From contig CM060070.1 in the NCBI GenBank assembly GCA_030533445.1, forward strand, positions 24,023,501 through 24,087,500: a stretch of DNA of 64,000 nucleotides. Direction: 5' to 3'. The DNA comes from Cyprinodon diabolis. Lineage: Eukaryota; Chordata; Actinopteri; Cyprinodontiformes; Cyprinodontidae. The notes beneath the pieces are model-generated. The model searched no databases. It saw nothing but the letters and a program-made list of their open reading frames with translations, and had not been told where the DNA came from. Position numbers and translations under genes: made by a program. This document shows positions 24,501 through 46,979 of the stretch, piece after piece (position 1 is the first letter of the stretch; each line of letters opens with the position of its first letter).

Positions 24501-27500
24501 TTTTAAATAACCTTTGACTTTAATTTCACTAAGTGGTCTCCGCATCAAGAAGGTTTTACCTTAGCAGATCGATATCAGACAATGCATTAGTAAATTTAAA
24601 GAATCTATTCCCTGTTTAATTTCCCCTGTACCACAGAAAAACACTGCAGAGGGATGTGATTTAATTTCTTTCCCTTCAAAAATTGATTGTCTTGTTTATG
24701 ATGATACCTCCTCCTTTTTGTCCTTTCTTTTTGTATTACACTTTATACAGCCCATGGAAATGATAGACTTTATTCATGAGAGGCTGTAATTGTGGTTTAA
24801 TTTAGAGCTTCTAGGAAGCTGGAAACACAACAGCATAATTCCTTGAAAATGTTCAAGCTCATTAAGATTAGATGGTGAAAGCAACACTTTATTTAAAATC
24901 TAACCACAAATTCTCAATTTTATCTTGGTCTGAAGACTGAGTGGACCATTTCCATGTGAGGTTTACTCTGTCCTTAAGTCTTGATTTCTAGCTCTGGGTG
25001 CATGCTTAGAATTTTTTCCTTGCTCGAAGAAACGCTCTCGCTCATCCTCAGTTCTATTGTAATGATCTTACCTAGCTTCCATCTTTCTGCTAAAGAAAAT
25101 AATTCCCAAACATGATGCTACCACTTCAATGTCTTGCCATTGTAATGGTGTTTTCATGGTAGTGTGAAGTGATATTTTTTTTCTGTTGCTTACATTTACC
25201 AATGTAAATGCTATATGCAATTTTGTTTTGTCCCACTCATGGATTTTCATACACTTGAACCATAGGTTCTTATGGCTTTCTGTCAAAAGTAGTATATTTC
25301 ACATCAATGTTGCATGAATGTCAGATTTCTGGAGTGCAAGCCTACTGTTCCTCCTACCAATATTTTCTTACTTTTGAGTAGAGGTGAGTATTGGCATGAG
25401 TGTTGCAATTCGATACATGTCTCGATACTTGGGTCACGATACGATATTATCGCGATATTGCAGTATCACTATATATTGCCATATTTTCCCCAGCTATCAA
25501 AATCAAATGATGAGATAAAACAGCAAGTGCTGTATATTTTCATCTGAAAATATTGATTAGGTATTATTATCCATGTTGTTTCTTCCACTGTGACTGCCTC
25601 AAATACAGATTTGGTGCTGCACGCACAGTTAAAGGGCTCCACAGCGCATTCTGCCAGAGTGGTGGTGCAGAGGTAGCCCATTTTTCCATCAATGTTTTAT
25701 GTAACCTTTTTTTTTTTAAATCGATACTAAGAAGTGAAAGATCGATATTACATTGGGCAGCCGAATATCACGATATATCGCCGAAACGATTATTTCCCAC
25801 ACCCCTACTTTTAAGTCTGTAAATCCTTGAAGGTTTTCCAAAGTCACCATGGGATTTCAGTTACTTCTCTGACTCATGTCTTTTTTCCCTATCTGTCAGT
25901 TTAGGTAGTGTGCACTTATGTCATGCTCTTTCTATTTAAAAAAAAAAAATTAGAAGAATACTTTTGGGATACTATTCTGTAACCTAACCCTCCTTTTACA
26001 TTTTTGGAAACTTTGGCTTGACCTGTTTGCTGTGTTTCTTGGTTCTAATGATACTGTTTGTTTACTAATACTTTCAAACAAACCTTTAGGACTTAAAACA
26101 TCAGGATTCATACTAAGATTCTCAATAGAGGTATAGTAATACTGATGTTGAGGCAATGTTATATGCTCAAAACGTGGTAAACCTATTTGTATTGGTCTGT
26201 CATATATAATGCTACCAATAGGGATCATGGTTTGAGTTTGTATCATGACAAAATGTGAAAGGTTAAAGGGGTAAAAAAGCTTTTTCAATGCGTGTTATAA
26301 CCTGCAAAGGTCCAAGACACGACAGTAATGTTGACAGCTTAAAGAGATTATTGTTTCAGGATTTAATGCTAATCATAAATTGTCCTTGTAATACTTGGTT
26401 GATTGCACTTTAGACCCCAGAGTCAGTAGAATGTAATCTGGTCACATCGAGGAAACTATGAAAGAGAGCCTTTTGACTATTCTGTAAACCAGCTAACTTA
26501 ACATAGCTCTTAGGTCAAAAAAAAAGAAAAAAAAGTATGCCTTTAAAGCGTTCAAGGATACTCAAAAACATAAAGCATACAACCATTTCTAATTAGCCAA
26601 AGCCTATGCAGATTTCTGTCAAATGATTCATTCACTACATACATCCCCCTGTTTTTCCTGAAGAATAAAAGATGAGGAGTTGCCTCATACGAAGAAAACA
26701 GATATAAAACACATGTTTATACTTGTTTTATATTCGTTTCACCACAGCTTTCATTCTGATGACACATCAATGGCTTAAGATGAACTAACTAGGAAAAACT
26801 CAAGAACTTCTTACTTTTTTTCAAACTCCCCTCATTGCTTGACGATTGTTCTTTTAATGGTGTCCCACGCACCAGTGCTAATACGCTGCCTCTTACAGCC
26901 TCAAAAGATAAATTCCATCCAGTCACTGGTCTGAGAAAGGTACTTTTTTAATCGAGCAAGATGGGGCCAAGACTTTGAGCTGTGTGATGTCTGTTCATCA
27001 TCATTTAGGCATGATCTAAGTCATAGGGATCAGTATAAGCACATTTTGTTCTTTATCCACAATACCGTCTGGTGCTATACTTAAGAACATTATTATTCCT
27101 TTTTTTTATCTCAGCAAAGTTTCTGCCTGAGAACCCCTGAAAATATGAACAACAAACTGGACATAAAGCTCAAATAAGCTTAAGAAACTGAATGCCACAT
27201 TCAATATCTTTCTAAGACGGTTATATGGTTTAGTAATGAAACATTTTATGGCAGGATTAAACACAGAAATCAATCACAAATCTTATGCATAGAACTTGGA
27301 AGTGAAGACTAATATTAAGCGACGTCATTCATGTTTAAGCATGCCCAATGAATCACACTGAATGATTCATTCATAAGTTTAACGCTCCTCCTCCAGTAAT
27401 TGATGTTACGTTTCACCACTGATCAGTCATTCACTGTTAAACCAGGGGGATGATGTGTGTGTCCAGAACACGTGAAGGAGACATATATAATCAGAGTAAG

Positions 27501-28093
27501 TGTGATCTAAACTCTTTGTCTTGCACATATGAAGATTACCTCTATTAAATACATTATATAATCACTGCAAACTGAACAGCCCACATAATGTCAAACAGGT
27601 ATGGACACTGCCTTTTACTAAGATGGTTTATAGTTAGAAAAGTGTTCAGACCTCTTGAGTAACTTGAAAAATAAACATAATTTGAAGTGTGTTTGGCCAA
27701 ACCAAAGAAAACCCTTATATTGGATGTGCAGCACTGATCAGACAAATGACAGCTGTCTCCAACAGTAGAACGGGGATTTTGCTTTCATCATCAGGTCCTA
27801 AAAATAAATCCTATCAGCTTACCTATGAGTCTACTGTTATCCAGCCTAGGGACATACAAAGGCTTTTCCCGGGAGGAGGACTTCAAGTCTTGTGCTGAGG
27901 TGTGGAGTCCACCACCACAACGCCTTGACATGGGCTTGTCCCGCTGCTGGCTGTCCTTAATAACCTGTAAAATTAGATCCAATAGGGTCCTTCTCTCATT
28001 CTGCTTGGCCTCTTTGCTGTCCATACACTGACCCGAGGTGATGAGCAGAAAGGAGATGGTCAACAGTATGTGCCATTTCCTCTCCCCATGCAT
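11774..28093 (-). CDS. alkal1: ALK and LTK ligand 1 (ALKAL/FAM150 family)
   Basis: Secreted cytokine that activates ALK/LTK receptor tyrosine kinases. Coding exons, 5' to 3' on the minus strand: 28093-27823, 18620-18567, 16548-16468, 11838-11774. All junctions are GT-AG and all introns are phase 1, giving 156 aa and a TAG stop. Residues 1-23 form a signal peptide (hydrophobic [12 protein letters not shown] core). Next come the family's helical stretch [14 protein letters not shown] and a basic linker. Exon 2 gives [18 protein letters not shown]. Exons 3-4 give the receptor-binding domain: [35 protein letters not shown]. All four conserved cysteines are present. FSSEC and SPLC resemble mammalian ALKAL1 more than ALKAL2. 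The start codon follows an acceptor 11 bases upstream. The large introns hold most of the local transposons. An alkal2 paralogue is the main alternative. Confidence 0.93.
11839..16467 (-). other. alkal1: alkal1 intron 3, no nested gene seen
   Basis: AT-rich intron. An ORF pair at 14140-14505 is open on both strands but has no recognisable domain. The octamer-plus motif CTGTTCCTYATG and CAAAGC recurs at about 12940 and 13105. No transposon with clear ends was found here. Confidence 0.4.
18965..19215 (+). mobile_element. Tc1-like transposon 5' end fragment
   Basis: The stretch from CAGTAAGTTTGGACATACC through the GTAGATTCACACTGAAGGC and GGTTCTTGAAAGTGGCCACC segments matches, from memory, the terminal repeat and leader of a widespread fish Tc1-type family. 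No transposase remains. It is truncated by the AT-rich microsatellite that follows. Confidence 0.55.
19285..19341. repeat. (TA)n microsatellite
   Basis: Long, mostly pure TA dinucleotide run after ATAAATAAATA units. It bounds the 5' side of an L2-like LINE fragment. Confidence 0.9.
19346..19795 (+). mobile_element. 5'-truncated L2-like LINE fragment
   Basis: One frame encodes [18 protein letters not shown] and [19 protein letters not shown], then a frameshift to [15 protein letters not shown]. This is the typical C-terminus of L2/Rex1-type fish LINE polyproteins. The 3' UTR ends in a CACTTTGAGAT...TTATAAATAAA tail, then simple repeats. Only the last 450 bp or so remain. Confidence 0.65.
19783..20191. 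repeat. Large compound TA/TC microsatellite
   Basis: Over 400 bases of (TA)n with embedded (TC)n, TATTATATA and TACATACA variants. The left terminal repeat of the intact Tc1 copy begins directly at its right edge, using a TA from the array as target. (TA)n resumes at 21495-21523. Confidence 0.9.
20194..21441 (+). mobile_element. Intact Tc1-like transposon A
   Basis: A 1248-bp element with perfect 29-bp terminal inverted repeats beginning CACTATATTGCCAAAAGT, flanked by TA target duplications at 20192-20193 and 21442-21443. It holds one uninterrupted transposase gene. Complete ends and an unbroken ORF suggest recent insertion into alkal1 intron 1. Confidence 0.92.
20328..21359 (+). CDS. Tc1-like DD34E transposase (element A)
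   Basis: 343 aa, within the usual Tc1 transposase range. It cuts and re-joins the element at TA sites. The N-terminal paired-like DNA-binding region includes [14 protein letters not shown] and a GRPRKL hook. The catalytic triad is WSDES (first Asp), FQHDCAPVH (second Asp) and NPIEHLWDE (Glu), with exactly 34 residues between the second Asp and the Glu. The C-terminus ends [10 protein letters not shown] chose the ATG that begins [13 protein letters not shown]; an upstream in-frame ATG would add 71 residues of microsatellite-encoded Tyr/Ile and leader sequence. No stop or frameshift is seen, so activity is possible but untested. Confidence 0.9.
   Translation: MGRSQELSEFQRGTVIGCHLCNKSSREISSLLNIPQSTVSCIIRKWKCLGTTATQPRSGRPRKLTERGQRMLKRIVRRGRQLSAESITTDLQTSCGLQISSRTVRRELHGMGFHGRAAASKPYITKCNAKRRMRWCKARRHWTLEQWRRVLWSDESRFSIWQSDGRVWVWRLPGERYLSDCIVPSVKFDGGGIMVWGCFSGAGLGPLVPVKGTLNASAYQDILDNSMLPTLWEQFGAGPFLFQHDCAPVHKARSIKTWMTESGVDELDWPAQSPDLNPIEHLWDELERRLRARPSRPTSVCDLTNALLEEWSKIPINTLLNLVDSLPRRVEAVLAAKGGPTSY
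21455..21523. repeat. TA/TG microsatellite
   Basis: TA and GT runs immediately right of transposon A, probably the remainder of the array it jumped into. Confidence 0.8.
21786..22175 (+). repeat. Abundant teleost dispersed repeat (RTE-tail/SINE-like)
   Basis: The order CATCCATACATCTATCCATTA, GGCGGGGTACACCCTGGAC, CATGTTTTTGGACTGTGGG, then GAACCCAGAACC and a CTGCGC(A)AC end is a very common fish interspersed repeat. I recognise the pattern but cannot say whether it derives from an RTE LINE 3' end or a SINE. Confidence 0.6.
22681..23484 (+). mobile_element. Probable solo LTR
   Basis: About 804 bp bounded by TGTCAG at the left and CA at the right, with a 5-bp direct repeat GTGTG at 22676-22680 and 23485-23489. 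It contains an AATAAA poly(A) signal near 23420 and is distinctly more GC-rich than the surrounding intron. No gag, pol or env sequence is adjacent, so it would be the remnant of recombination between two LTRs of an LTR retrotransposon (Ty3/Gypsy type possible). Confidence 0.55.
23490..25370 (-). other. alkal1: alkal1 intron 1 segment, no feature recognised
   Basis: AT-rich sequence without supported exons, RNA genes or bounded repeats. Confidence 0.4.
25379..25807. mobile_element. hAT-type non-autonomous element
   Basis: Ends read TAGAGGTG and CACCCCTA, with subterminal CGATA/ATCACGATA-rich segments on both sides. The flanks CTTTTGAG (25371-25378) and CTTTTAAG (25808-25815) match at 7 of 8 positions, fitting the 8-bp duplication of hAT transposons. 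No transposase is encoded. Confidence 0.6.
25816..27822 (-). other. alkal1: alkal1 intron 1 proximal part
   Basis: Intronic sequence next to coding exon 1. Poly-A stretches and short ORFs only. Nothing else supported. Confidence 0.4.
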
Positions 28094-28344
28094 GGCTTGA
28101 GTGTCTGAAAACAAAATTAAGTTTGATTACAGTAAGAAAGTTGAGAGCTTTTTTGAAGAAAAGACTGACAGACATTTGCGTGAGAACATAAAATAATAAA
28201 AAATAAAATCTATCTAAGGACTGTATCTAATGTAACAGAAGTAAATATTCTGGACAGATATTGTCTGATGGAAAACAGGTTGGGCAAGATATGTGTATGA
28301 TTTTCTAAATAAAACCAATTGTTTTAATTAAATCAAAAACTCAC

Positions 28345-28420
28345 CGGAGGAAGAGATCCTTATGTCCTGGAGAGTTCCGATAAGAGAGAGAAAGAGCACC
28401 CTGCAGAATGTGCTCAACGC
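28345..28420 (-). other. alkal1: alkal1 5'-UTR exon (approximate 5' end)
   Basis: Just below the TATA box, a clean donor (CCTCCG then GTGAGT on the minus strand) ends at 28345. The next exon opens at 28104 after a TTTTCAG acceptor, 11 bases before the ATG. The 5' boundary is estimated from the TATA position, not seen directly. Confidence 0.6.
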
Positions 28421-28444
28421 CGTCTTTCTTGAAAAATTGCGTAG

Positions 28445-28453
28445 CTATTTATA
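28445..28453 (-). promoter_or_regulatory. alkal1: TATA box of alkal1
   Basis: TATAAATAG on the minus strand, about 25-30 bases before the inferred transcription start and about 100 bases before the first donor. A focused TATA promoter fits a tissue-restricted signalling gene. Confidence 0.65.
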
Positions 28454-29956
28454 CCAAGTGCCACCTTCTTGAAGGTAATACAATCGATTTCGAGTGGGTG
28501 GCAAAGCAATCTTGACATCTTCGGTGTGTATTTTTTCCCCCCTCTTTTGTCCCAGAAACATATGTTCATATTGGCGTGCGCCACACTTTTACGCACAACG
28601 ACACGACGAGTTTAATTCTCAAATAGTTTTATTCCATCAAATAAAAATGGTGATCCGTTTGAGATGAAGCGTTTGAAGGTCTTGAAAAGAGAATAAAACG
28701 CGCTTTAAGATGGTTAAAAAGAACCAGACGCACGAAAAGGACTGAAGCGCAACAGCGCGCAGTGAAGTAGTTTTCCAAAAGGGAGCAACTTGTTGGATGC
28801 TGGATGCAGAGAACTGGAGAATCTGAGGGCCTGTAAGCTTCCAACCGAGCTGTCAGCGTGCCGATGTTTTTGTTCACTGATATCCAAGTCTTGTGACCTC
28901 CTAAGCGCTGCAGCGAAAGCGTCTCCAGGATCACCCATCCTGCCAGATCCTCCCCAGCACAAACCTTTTAGTGTTATCCAACTTGGAAGAAATGTCGGTG
29001 TGTTAAATGATCTATTTAAAATATGAATTGTTATAAGGTAAAAAAAAAATATATAAAAAAAACATCTTAATGTTGGTAATCCGCAGTTCAAGCATGAATC
29101 AAACTACATTAAAAAAAACAACTGTCTTCATTCTAAAGGATTACGGTGCGTTTAAATGAATTAGAATAACTTAAACTTGTGTCCATGTCAGTATTTAATT
29201 TTAGAGAGTAAAACGTTTGAGTCTATAGTCTGTATATGCATTGAGATATTCACCATGTTCATTTAAGTTAATTGAGGTGATTTTGTCTTACAGGTAATAA
29301 AAAAAAAATCTTTGGGTTTGTAGAGCCTATGGAAAATGCTTGTTTGGCTCCTTAACAATATGTGCATGTGTAAACTTGTCTAAATTAATTTAGGATGAAT
29401 TACTACATCTATGTTAAATAGTTAATGAAGTCCTGGTTCATTTCAGGGCAGCTTTTTTCTTGTGTGTAGTGTTGACAATAGAAAGGTCTACTCCATGTGC
29501 TTAAGGTGAGGCAAATTTGTGGAAGTTTGGGGTGTGCCAAGTCCTGTTGGAAAATTAGATCAAGATATTTATACAACTGAAGAGAAGGAAACATGAAGTG
29601 CACAAAAAAGATGTCTGAAATGACCCTGAAGTTGATCAAACACAGCAGGTTGACAGGTGCACTGGCTTCCTTAATCATTATTGTGACATCACTGAGCTAC
29701 AACTAGACCTCAAGCAAATTCTTTGTGTTTCCGTTTGTGCTTAGGATTCTGGGATACTGACTTCCAAGTAAAATGATTCATTTATTTTCATCTTAAAAGA
29801 GCAGCAAAAGTCAGGTGCTTCTTTAGGATAGTTCTGAAGTTGTCTCTGGTTCAGGGGTGGCTTAACATGAATAATAAAACAGATGAAGCCCATGTTGAAA
29901 ACATGTCTGTGGTGGCTCTTAAAGTATTCACACCAGCTGTATTCCTGTGAATCTCG
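28454..29956. other. Upstream flank of alkal1
   Basis: Promoter-proximal and intergenic sequence. It has CpG dinucleotides near 28560-28930 and a 125-codon minus-strand ORF at 28714-29091 with no recognisable domain. It may contain alkal1 enhancers, but no specific site can be claimed. Confidence 0.4.
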
Positions 29957-29965
29957 CTGCAACTT

Positions 29966-31832
29966 CTCGTCTCGTCTCGTCGTCTCCCGCTTTATCCGGA
30001 ACCGGGTCGCGGGGGCAGCAGACTAAGCAGAGACTCCCAGACTTCCCTCTCCGCAGACACCTCCTCCAGCTCTGTTGGGGGAAGCCCTAGGCGCTCCCAG
30101 GCCAGCCGAGAGACATAGTCTCTCCAGCGTGTCCTGGGTCGTCCCCTGGGCCTCCTCCCGGTGGGACATGCCTGGAACACCTCCCGAGGGAGGCGTCCAG
30201 GCGGCATCCGAAGAAGATGTCCGAGCCACCTCAACTGACTCCTCTCGATGTGGAGGAGAACCGGCTCTACTCTGAGCCTCTCCCGAATGACCGAGCTCCT
30301 CACCCTATCTCTAAGGGAGAGCCCAGCCACCCTGCGGAGAAAGCTCATTTCAGCCGCTTGTATCCGGGATCTCGTTCTTTCGGTCATGATCCAAATTTCA
30401 TGACCATAGGTGAGGGTAGGAACGTAGACCGACCGGTAAATTGAGAGCTTTGCCTTTTCGCTCAGCTCCCTCTTCACCACAACAGACCAGTGCAGCGTCC
30501 GCATTATTGCAGCAGCCGCACCGATCCGTCTATCGATCTCCCGCTCCATTCTTCCCTCACTCGTGAACAGGACCCCAAGATACTTGAACTCCTCCACTTG
30601 AGGCAGGGACTCTCCTCCAACCTGAAGGGGACAAGCCACCTTTTTCCGGTCGAGAACCATGGCCTCGGACTTGGAGGAGCTGATTCTCATCCCGGCCGCT
30701 TCACACTCGGCTGCGAACCGCCCCAGCGCACGCTGTAGGTCTTGGCAGGAGGGAGCCAGCAGAACTACGTCATCCGCAAAAAGCAGGGACGAGATCCGCT
30801 GTTCCCCAAACCAGACCCCCTCCGGTCCTTGGCTGCGCCTAGAAATCCTGTCCATAAAAGTTATGAACAGGACCGGTGACAGAGGGCAGCCCTGTCGGAG
30901 TCCAACATGCACTGGGAACAGGTCCGACTTAGTGCCGGCAATGCGAACCAGACTCCTGCTCCGCTTGTACAGAGAACGGATGGCCCCTAATAAAGGGCCC
31001 CCGACTCCATACTCCTGGAGCACCCCCCACAGGGCAGTACGAGGGACACGGTCGAATGCCTTCTCCAAGTCCACAAAACACATGTGGACTGGTTGGGCAA
31101 ACTCCAATGAACCCTCAAGCACCCTGCAGAGGGTGTAGAGCTGGTCCACTGTTCCACGGCCAGGACGAAAACCACACTGCTCCTCCTGCAGCCGAGGTTC
31201 GACAATCAGCCGGACTCTCCTCTCCAGCACCCTGGCATAGGCCTTTCCGGGGAGGCTGAGAAGTGTGATTCCCCGATAATTGGAACACACCCTCCGGTCC
31301 CCCTTCTTGTGGAGAGGAACCACCACCCCAGTCTGCCAATCCAAGGGTACTGTCCCCGACCTCCACGCGATGTTGAAGAGACGTGTCAACCATGACAGCC
31401 CGACAACATCCAGAGCTCTAAGATACTCAGGACGGATCTCGTCCACCCCCGAAGCCTTGCCACCGTGGAGTTTTTTGACCACCTCGGTGACTTCGGCCTG
31501 GGTGATGAACGATTCCAGCCCCAAGCACCCCGTCTCTTCTTCCCCCATGGAAGGCGTGTCCGTCGGGTTGAGGAGATCCTCAAAGTATTCCTTCCACCGC
31601 CCGACAATATCCTCCTTCAAGGTCAGCAGCTCCCCACTCCCACTGAAAACAGTGTTAGCGAAGCACTGCTTTCCCCTCCGGAGGCGCCGGACGGTTTGCC
31701 AGAATCGCTTTGAGGCCAACCGATAGTCTTTTTCCATGGCCTCTCCAAACTCCTCCCAGGCCCCGGATTTTGCCTCTGCAACCGCCCGGGCCGTGACACG
31801 CTTGGCCTCACGGTACCTGCTTGCTGCTGCAA
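29966..31832 (-). mobile_element. Rex3 copy 2, 5'-truncated, RT open
   Basis: Nearly the same sequence as Rex3 copy 1 from its 3' tail up to the region just before the RT. It is truncated at the 5' end and flanked by a 9-bp duplication, CTGCAACTT, at 29957-29965 and 31833-31841. The short (GACGA)n tail at the 3' end is typical of RTE elements. The reading frame is open throughout, so this is a younger insertion than copy 1. Confidence 0.85.
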
Positions 31833-31905
31833 CTGCAACTTTTAAAAGGTATTTGTTTAGCTGCTTGTTTAGACTTTTCTTACCAGAGATTTTCCTTCCA
31901 CTCAC
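29992..31905 (-). CDS. Rex3 reverse transcriptase ORF (truncated polyprotein)
   Basis: A 637-codon open frame, of which about the first 25-30 codons are host flank read through the truncation point. It has the post-endonuclease linker (YRLASKRFWQTVRRLRRGKQ), RT finger motifs (KGDRRVCSNYRGITLLS, GFRPGRGTVDQL), palm motifs (FVDLEKAFDRVP, RQGCPLSPVLF) and an intact catalytic FADDVVLLAPS box. A conserved C-terminal region ending PPRPGSG follows. The endonuclease domain is absent because of 5' truncation, so it could not retrotranspose by itself. It has no promoter of its own, and translation is unproven. Confidence 0.75.
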   Translation of the reverse strand: MSGRKISGKKSLNKQLNKYLLKVAVAAASRYREAKRVTARAVAEAKSGAWEEFGEAMEKDYRLASKRFWQTVRRLRRGKQCFANTVFSGSGELLTLKEDIVGRWKEYFEDLLNPTDTPSMGEEETGCLGLESFITQAEVTEVVKKLHGGKASGVDEIRPEYLRALDVVGLSWLTRLFNIAWRSGTVPLDWQTGVVVPLHKKGDRRVCSNYRGITLLSLPGKAYARVLERRVRLIVEPRLQEEQCGFRPGRGTVDQLYTLCRVLEGSLEFAQPVHMCFVDLEKAFDRVPRTALWGVLQEYGVGGPLLGAIRSLYKRSRSLVRIAGTKSDLFPVHVGLRQGCPLSPVLFITFMDRISRRSQGPEGVWFGEQRISSLLFADDVVLLAPSCQDLQRALGRFAAECEAAGMRISSSKSEAMVLDRKKVACPLQVGGESLPQVEEFKYLGVLFTSEGRMEREIDRRIGAAAAIMRTLHWSVVVKRELSEKAKLSIYRSVYVPTLTYGHEIWIMTERTRSRIQAAEMSFLRRVAGLSLRDRVRSSVIRERLRVEPVLLHIERSQLRWLGHLLRMPPGRLPREVFQACPTGRRPRGRPRTRWRDYVSRLAWERLGLPPTELEEVSAEREVWESLLSLLPPRPGSG

Positions 31906-32743
31906 TTTTCCATCACTGTTATTGGAAACAGGTGACTGTAAGCCAAATCCAGAAACAATATCGATTTACATTTTGAAAAAAATATATAATTCATACAGAG
32001 GCATATGTAGTTATACTTTGTCACTATACATAAATATGATCTGAATAAGACCTTAAGCATTCCAATATCCCAGAATAAAATCATAGCCAAGGAATGGATT
32101 TCAATAAGATAATGTATTCAGAAAAACAGTGATATAAGCATACATACTAGTAGCTACTGCAACTACTGAGACATAAAATCAAATACACTTAATTTTGCCA
32201 GAATTAAAAGAAAATCAGTCAATGGCTAATGGAGCTATACGTACGAAAAATAGATGATGTTTTTATATTGATACTTGTTTTACATTGTTATATTATCTTC
32301 TGAGATTTTCCCTGTCTCTTATTTTGTTTCTTGTAAGATATAAGAAATTAACCTCTCAAAAGATAATGAAACACTGCAAAAGGAGAATCGATGCAAAAAA
32401 TATATCTATCTGTGTTTATAAACATCTGATAAAAAATACCTATGTACGTTTGGTCATTACCTCCAATTATTTATCTTTTACCTCCAAAGATTAACTGTCC
32501 TCCTTGCCATCACCTCAACTACAAGCCAGGTCTTCAAAATGTTAACTTAAATATGCACATACATGAACACACACACAGACTTCATGCTAAAGTAAGAGTT
32601 TTTTTAAATGCAGAAGGTTGTTATTTTATTTCCATCCATGCAGTGTAACTTGGGGCTGGAAGCATTTCGTACTGCTCAGACATACAGTCCCTGGGACTGA
32701 CTTTGTTCTTTTAGCCTTCATTTACATTTTGTAAAGATATGTC
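31842..32743. other. Intergenic, no gene recognised
   Basis: AT-rich spacer between Rex3 copy 2 and the foldback element. Short ORFs only. Confidence 0.4.
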
Positions 32744-33296
32744 TGTCTGACTTTTTTCCCAGAATTCTGATTTTTTTCGCCTCAGAATTCTGACTTTAAT
32801 CTCAGAATTCTGCCTTTAAAAAAAAAAAAAAGAATTCTGACTTTAATTTCAGAATTCTGACTGAATTCTGACAGCTAAAAAACATGTTAGCATCAAGGCA
32901 TGTCTGTTTTAGAGACTAACCTAGGTCTGCTGTTTCAACCTTTGCTCCTCCATTAATGAAACGGCATCACCGGGGACCCCTCGGACACGCCTAATTCCGT
33001 CATTTTCCACCAATGTGTCACTGGCCCTTTCAAACAACTCACATCTTTTTCAGTGTGTCACAATTCTGAGATTAAAGTCAGAATTCTGAGAAAAAAAGTC
33101 ATAATTCTGAGATTAAAGTCAGAATTCTGAGAAAAAAAACACAAATCTGTCGGAATTTGGGGGAAAAATGTCAGAATACTGAGATTAATATCAGAATTAT
33201 TAGAAAAATTTTGAATTCTGAGATTAAAGTCAGAATTCTTAGAAAAAAGTCAGAATTCTGAGATTAAAGTCAGAATTCAGAGAAAAAAGTCTGACA
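32744..33296. repeat. Foldback element built of AGAATTCTGA repeats
   Basis: Both arms are tandem arrays of units like CAGAATTCTGACTTTAATCT. They are in opposite orientation (left 32757-32872, right about 33060-33290) around a non-repetitive core of about 185 bp. The extreme ends are TGTCTGAC and GTCTGACA. The flanks AAAGATATGTC and AAAGAATGTC look like an imperfect target duplication. No coding capacity. Confidence 0.6.
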
Positions 33297-33611
33297 AAAG
33301 AATGTCTGACTTTTTCCCATATTAAGCTGAAATAAAATTTAAAAATCAGTTAACTTAGTTAACCCTCTTCCGTATGTCCGCCTGTCCATGTATATCAATT
33401 AACTATTTTAGACGTGCAATGTATTATTATTATAAATCAAGCCGTTGCGGTTGTGTAAGAGTTTATGCTTCTTGTCTTTTATATTTATTATTTTTTATTG
33501 TTATTTCAGCCAGAAAAGAAAAAAAAAAGTTACAGTACTACATCTGATCACCACACAACATGCAGAAACTACATTTGAGGGAGACCCATTCAAGCCCAGC
33601 GTTTGTTAGCC

Positions 33612-33625
33612 GTTACCATGGAGAC
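33612..33625 (+). promoter_or_regulatory. iqca1: RFX X-box-like site upstream of iqca1
   Basis: GTTACCATGGAGAC closely fits the X-box bound by RFX factors (GTTGCCATGGAAAC type). It lies 119 bases before the iqca1 start codon, where such sites occur in motile-cilium genes. The right half-site deviates from the consensus at two positions. Confidence 0.55.
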
Positions 33626-33743
33626 GGGAGTCGCCATTAGTTAATCTGCGGCCACCCTTCTCTGAACGCCAAAATGATCAGCTTTTGATGTCTTAATCGA
33701 TAACTGAGCTGCTTTACTTCCCACACCACTGACATATCGAGAG

Positions 33744-46917
<13,174 letters not shown>

Positions 46918-46945
46918 AAAAAAAAGCAAGAAAGCTGATAAAAAG

Positions 46946-46977
46946 AATAAAAAATAAAATCAAACCCTTCAAATAAA
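46946..46977 (+). terminator. iqca1: Clustered poly(A) signals of iqca1
   Basis: Three AATAAA hexamers within about 30 bases, starting 28 bases after the TAA stop, imply a very short 3' UTR. Confidence 0.6.
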
Positions 46978-46979
46978 AA

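Noticed and set aside
28714..29091. 125-codon minus-strand ORF upstream of alkal1
   Set aside because: Begins in low-complexity Phe/Tyr-rich sequence, has no domain, and no transcript structure is visible.
30659..31138. 159-codon plus-strand ORF, and others across Rex3
   Set aside because: Antisense to the Rex3 reverse transcriptase; GC-rich retrotransposon DNA commonly leaves antisense frames open.
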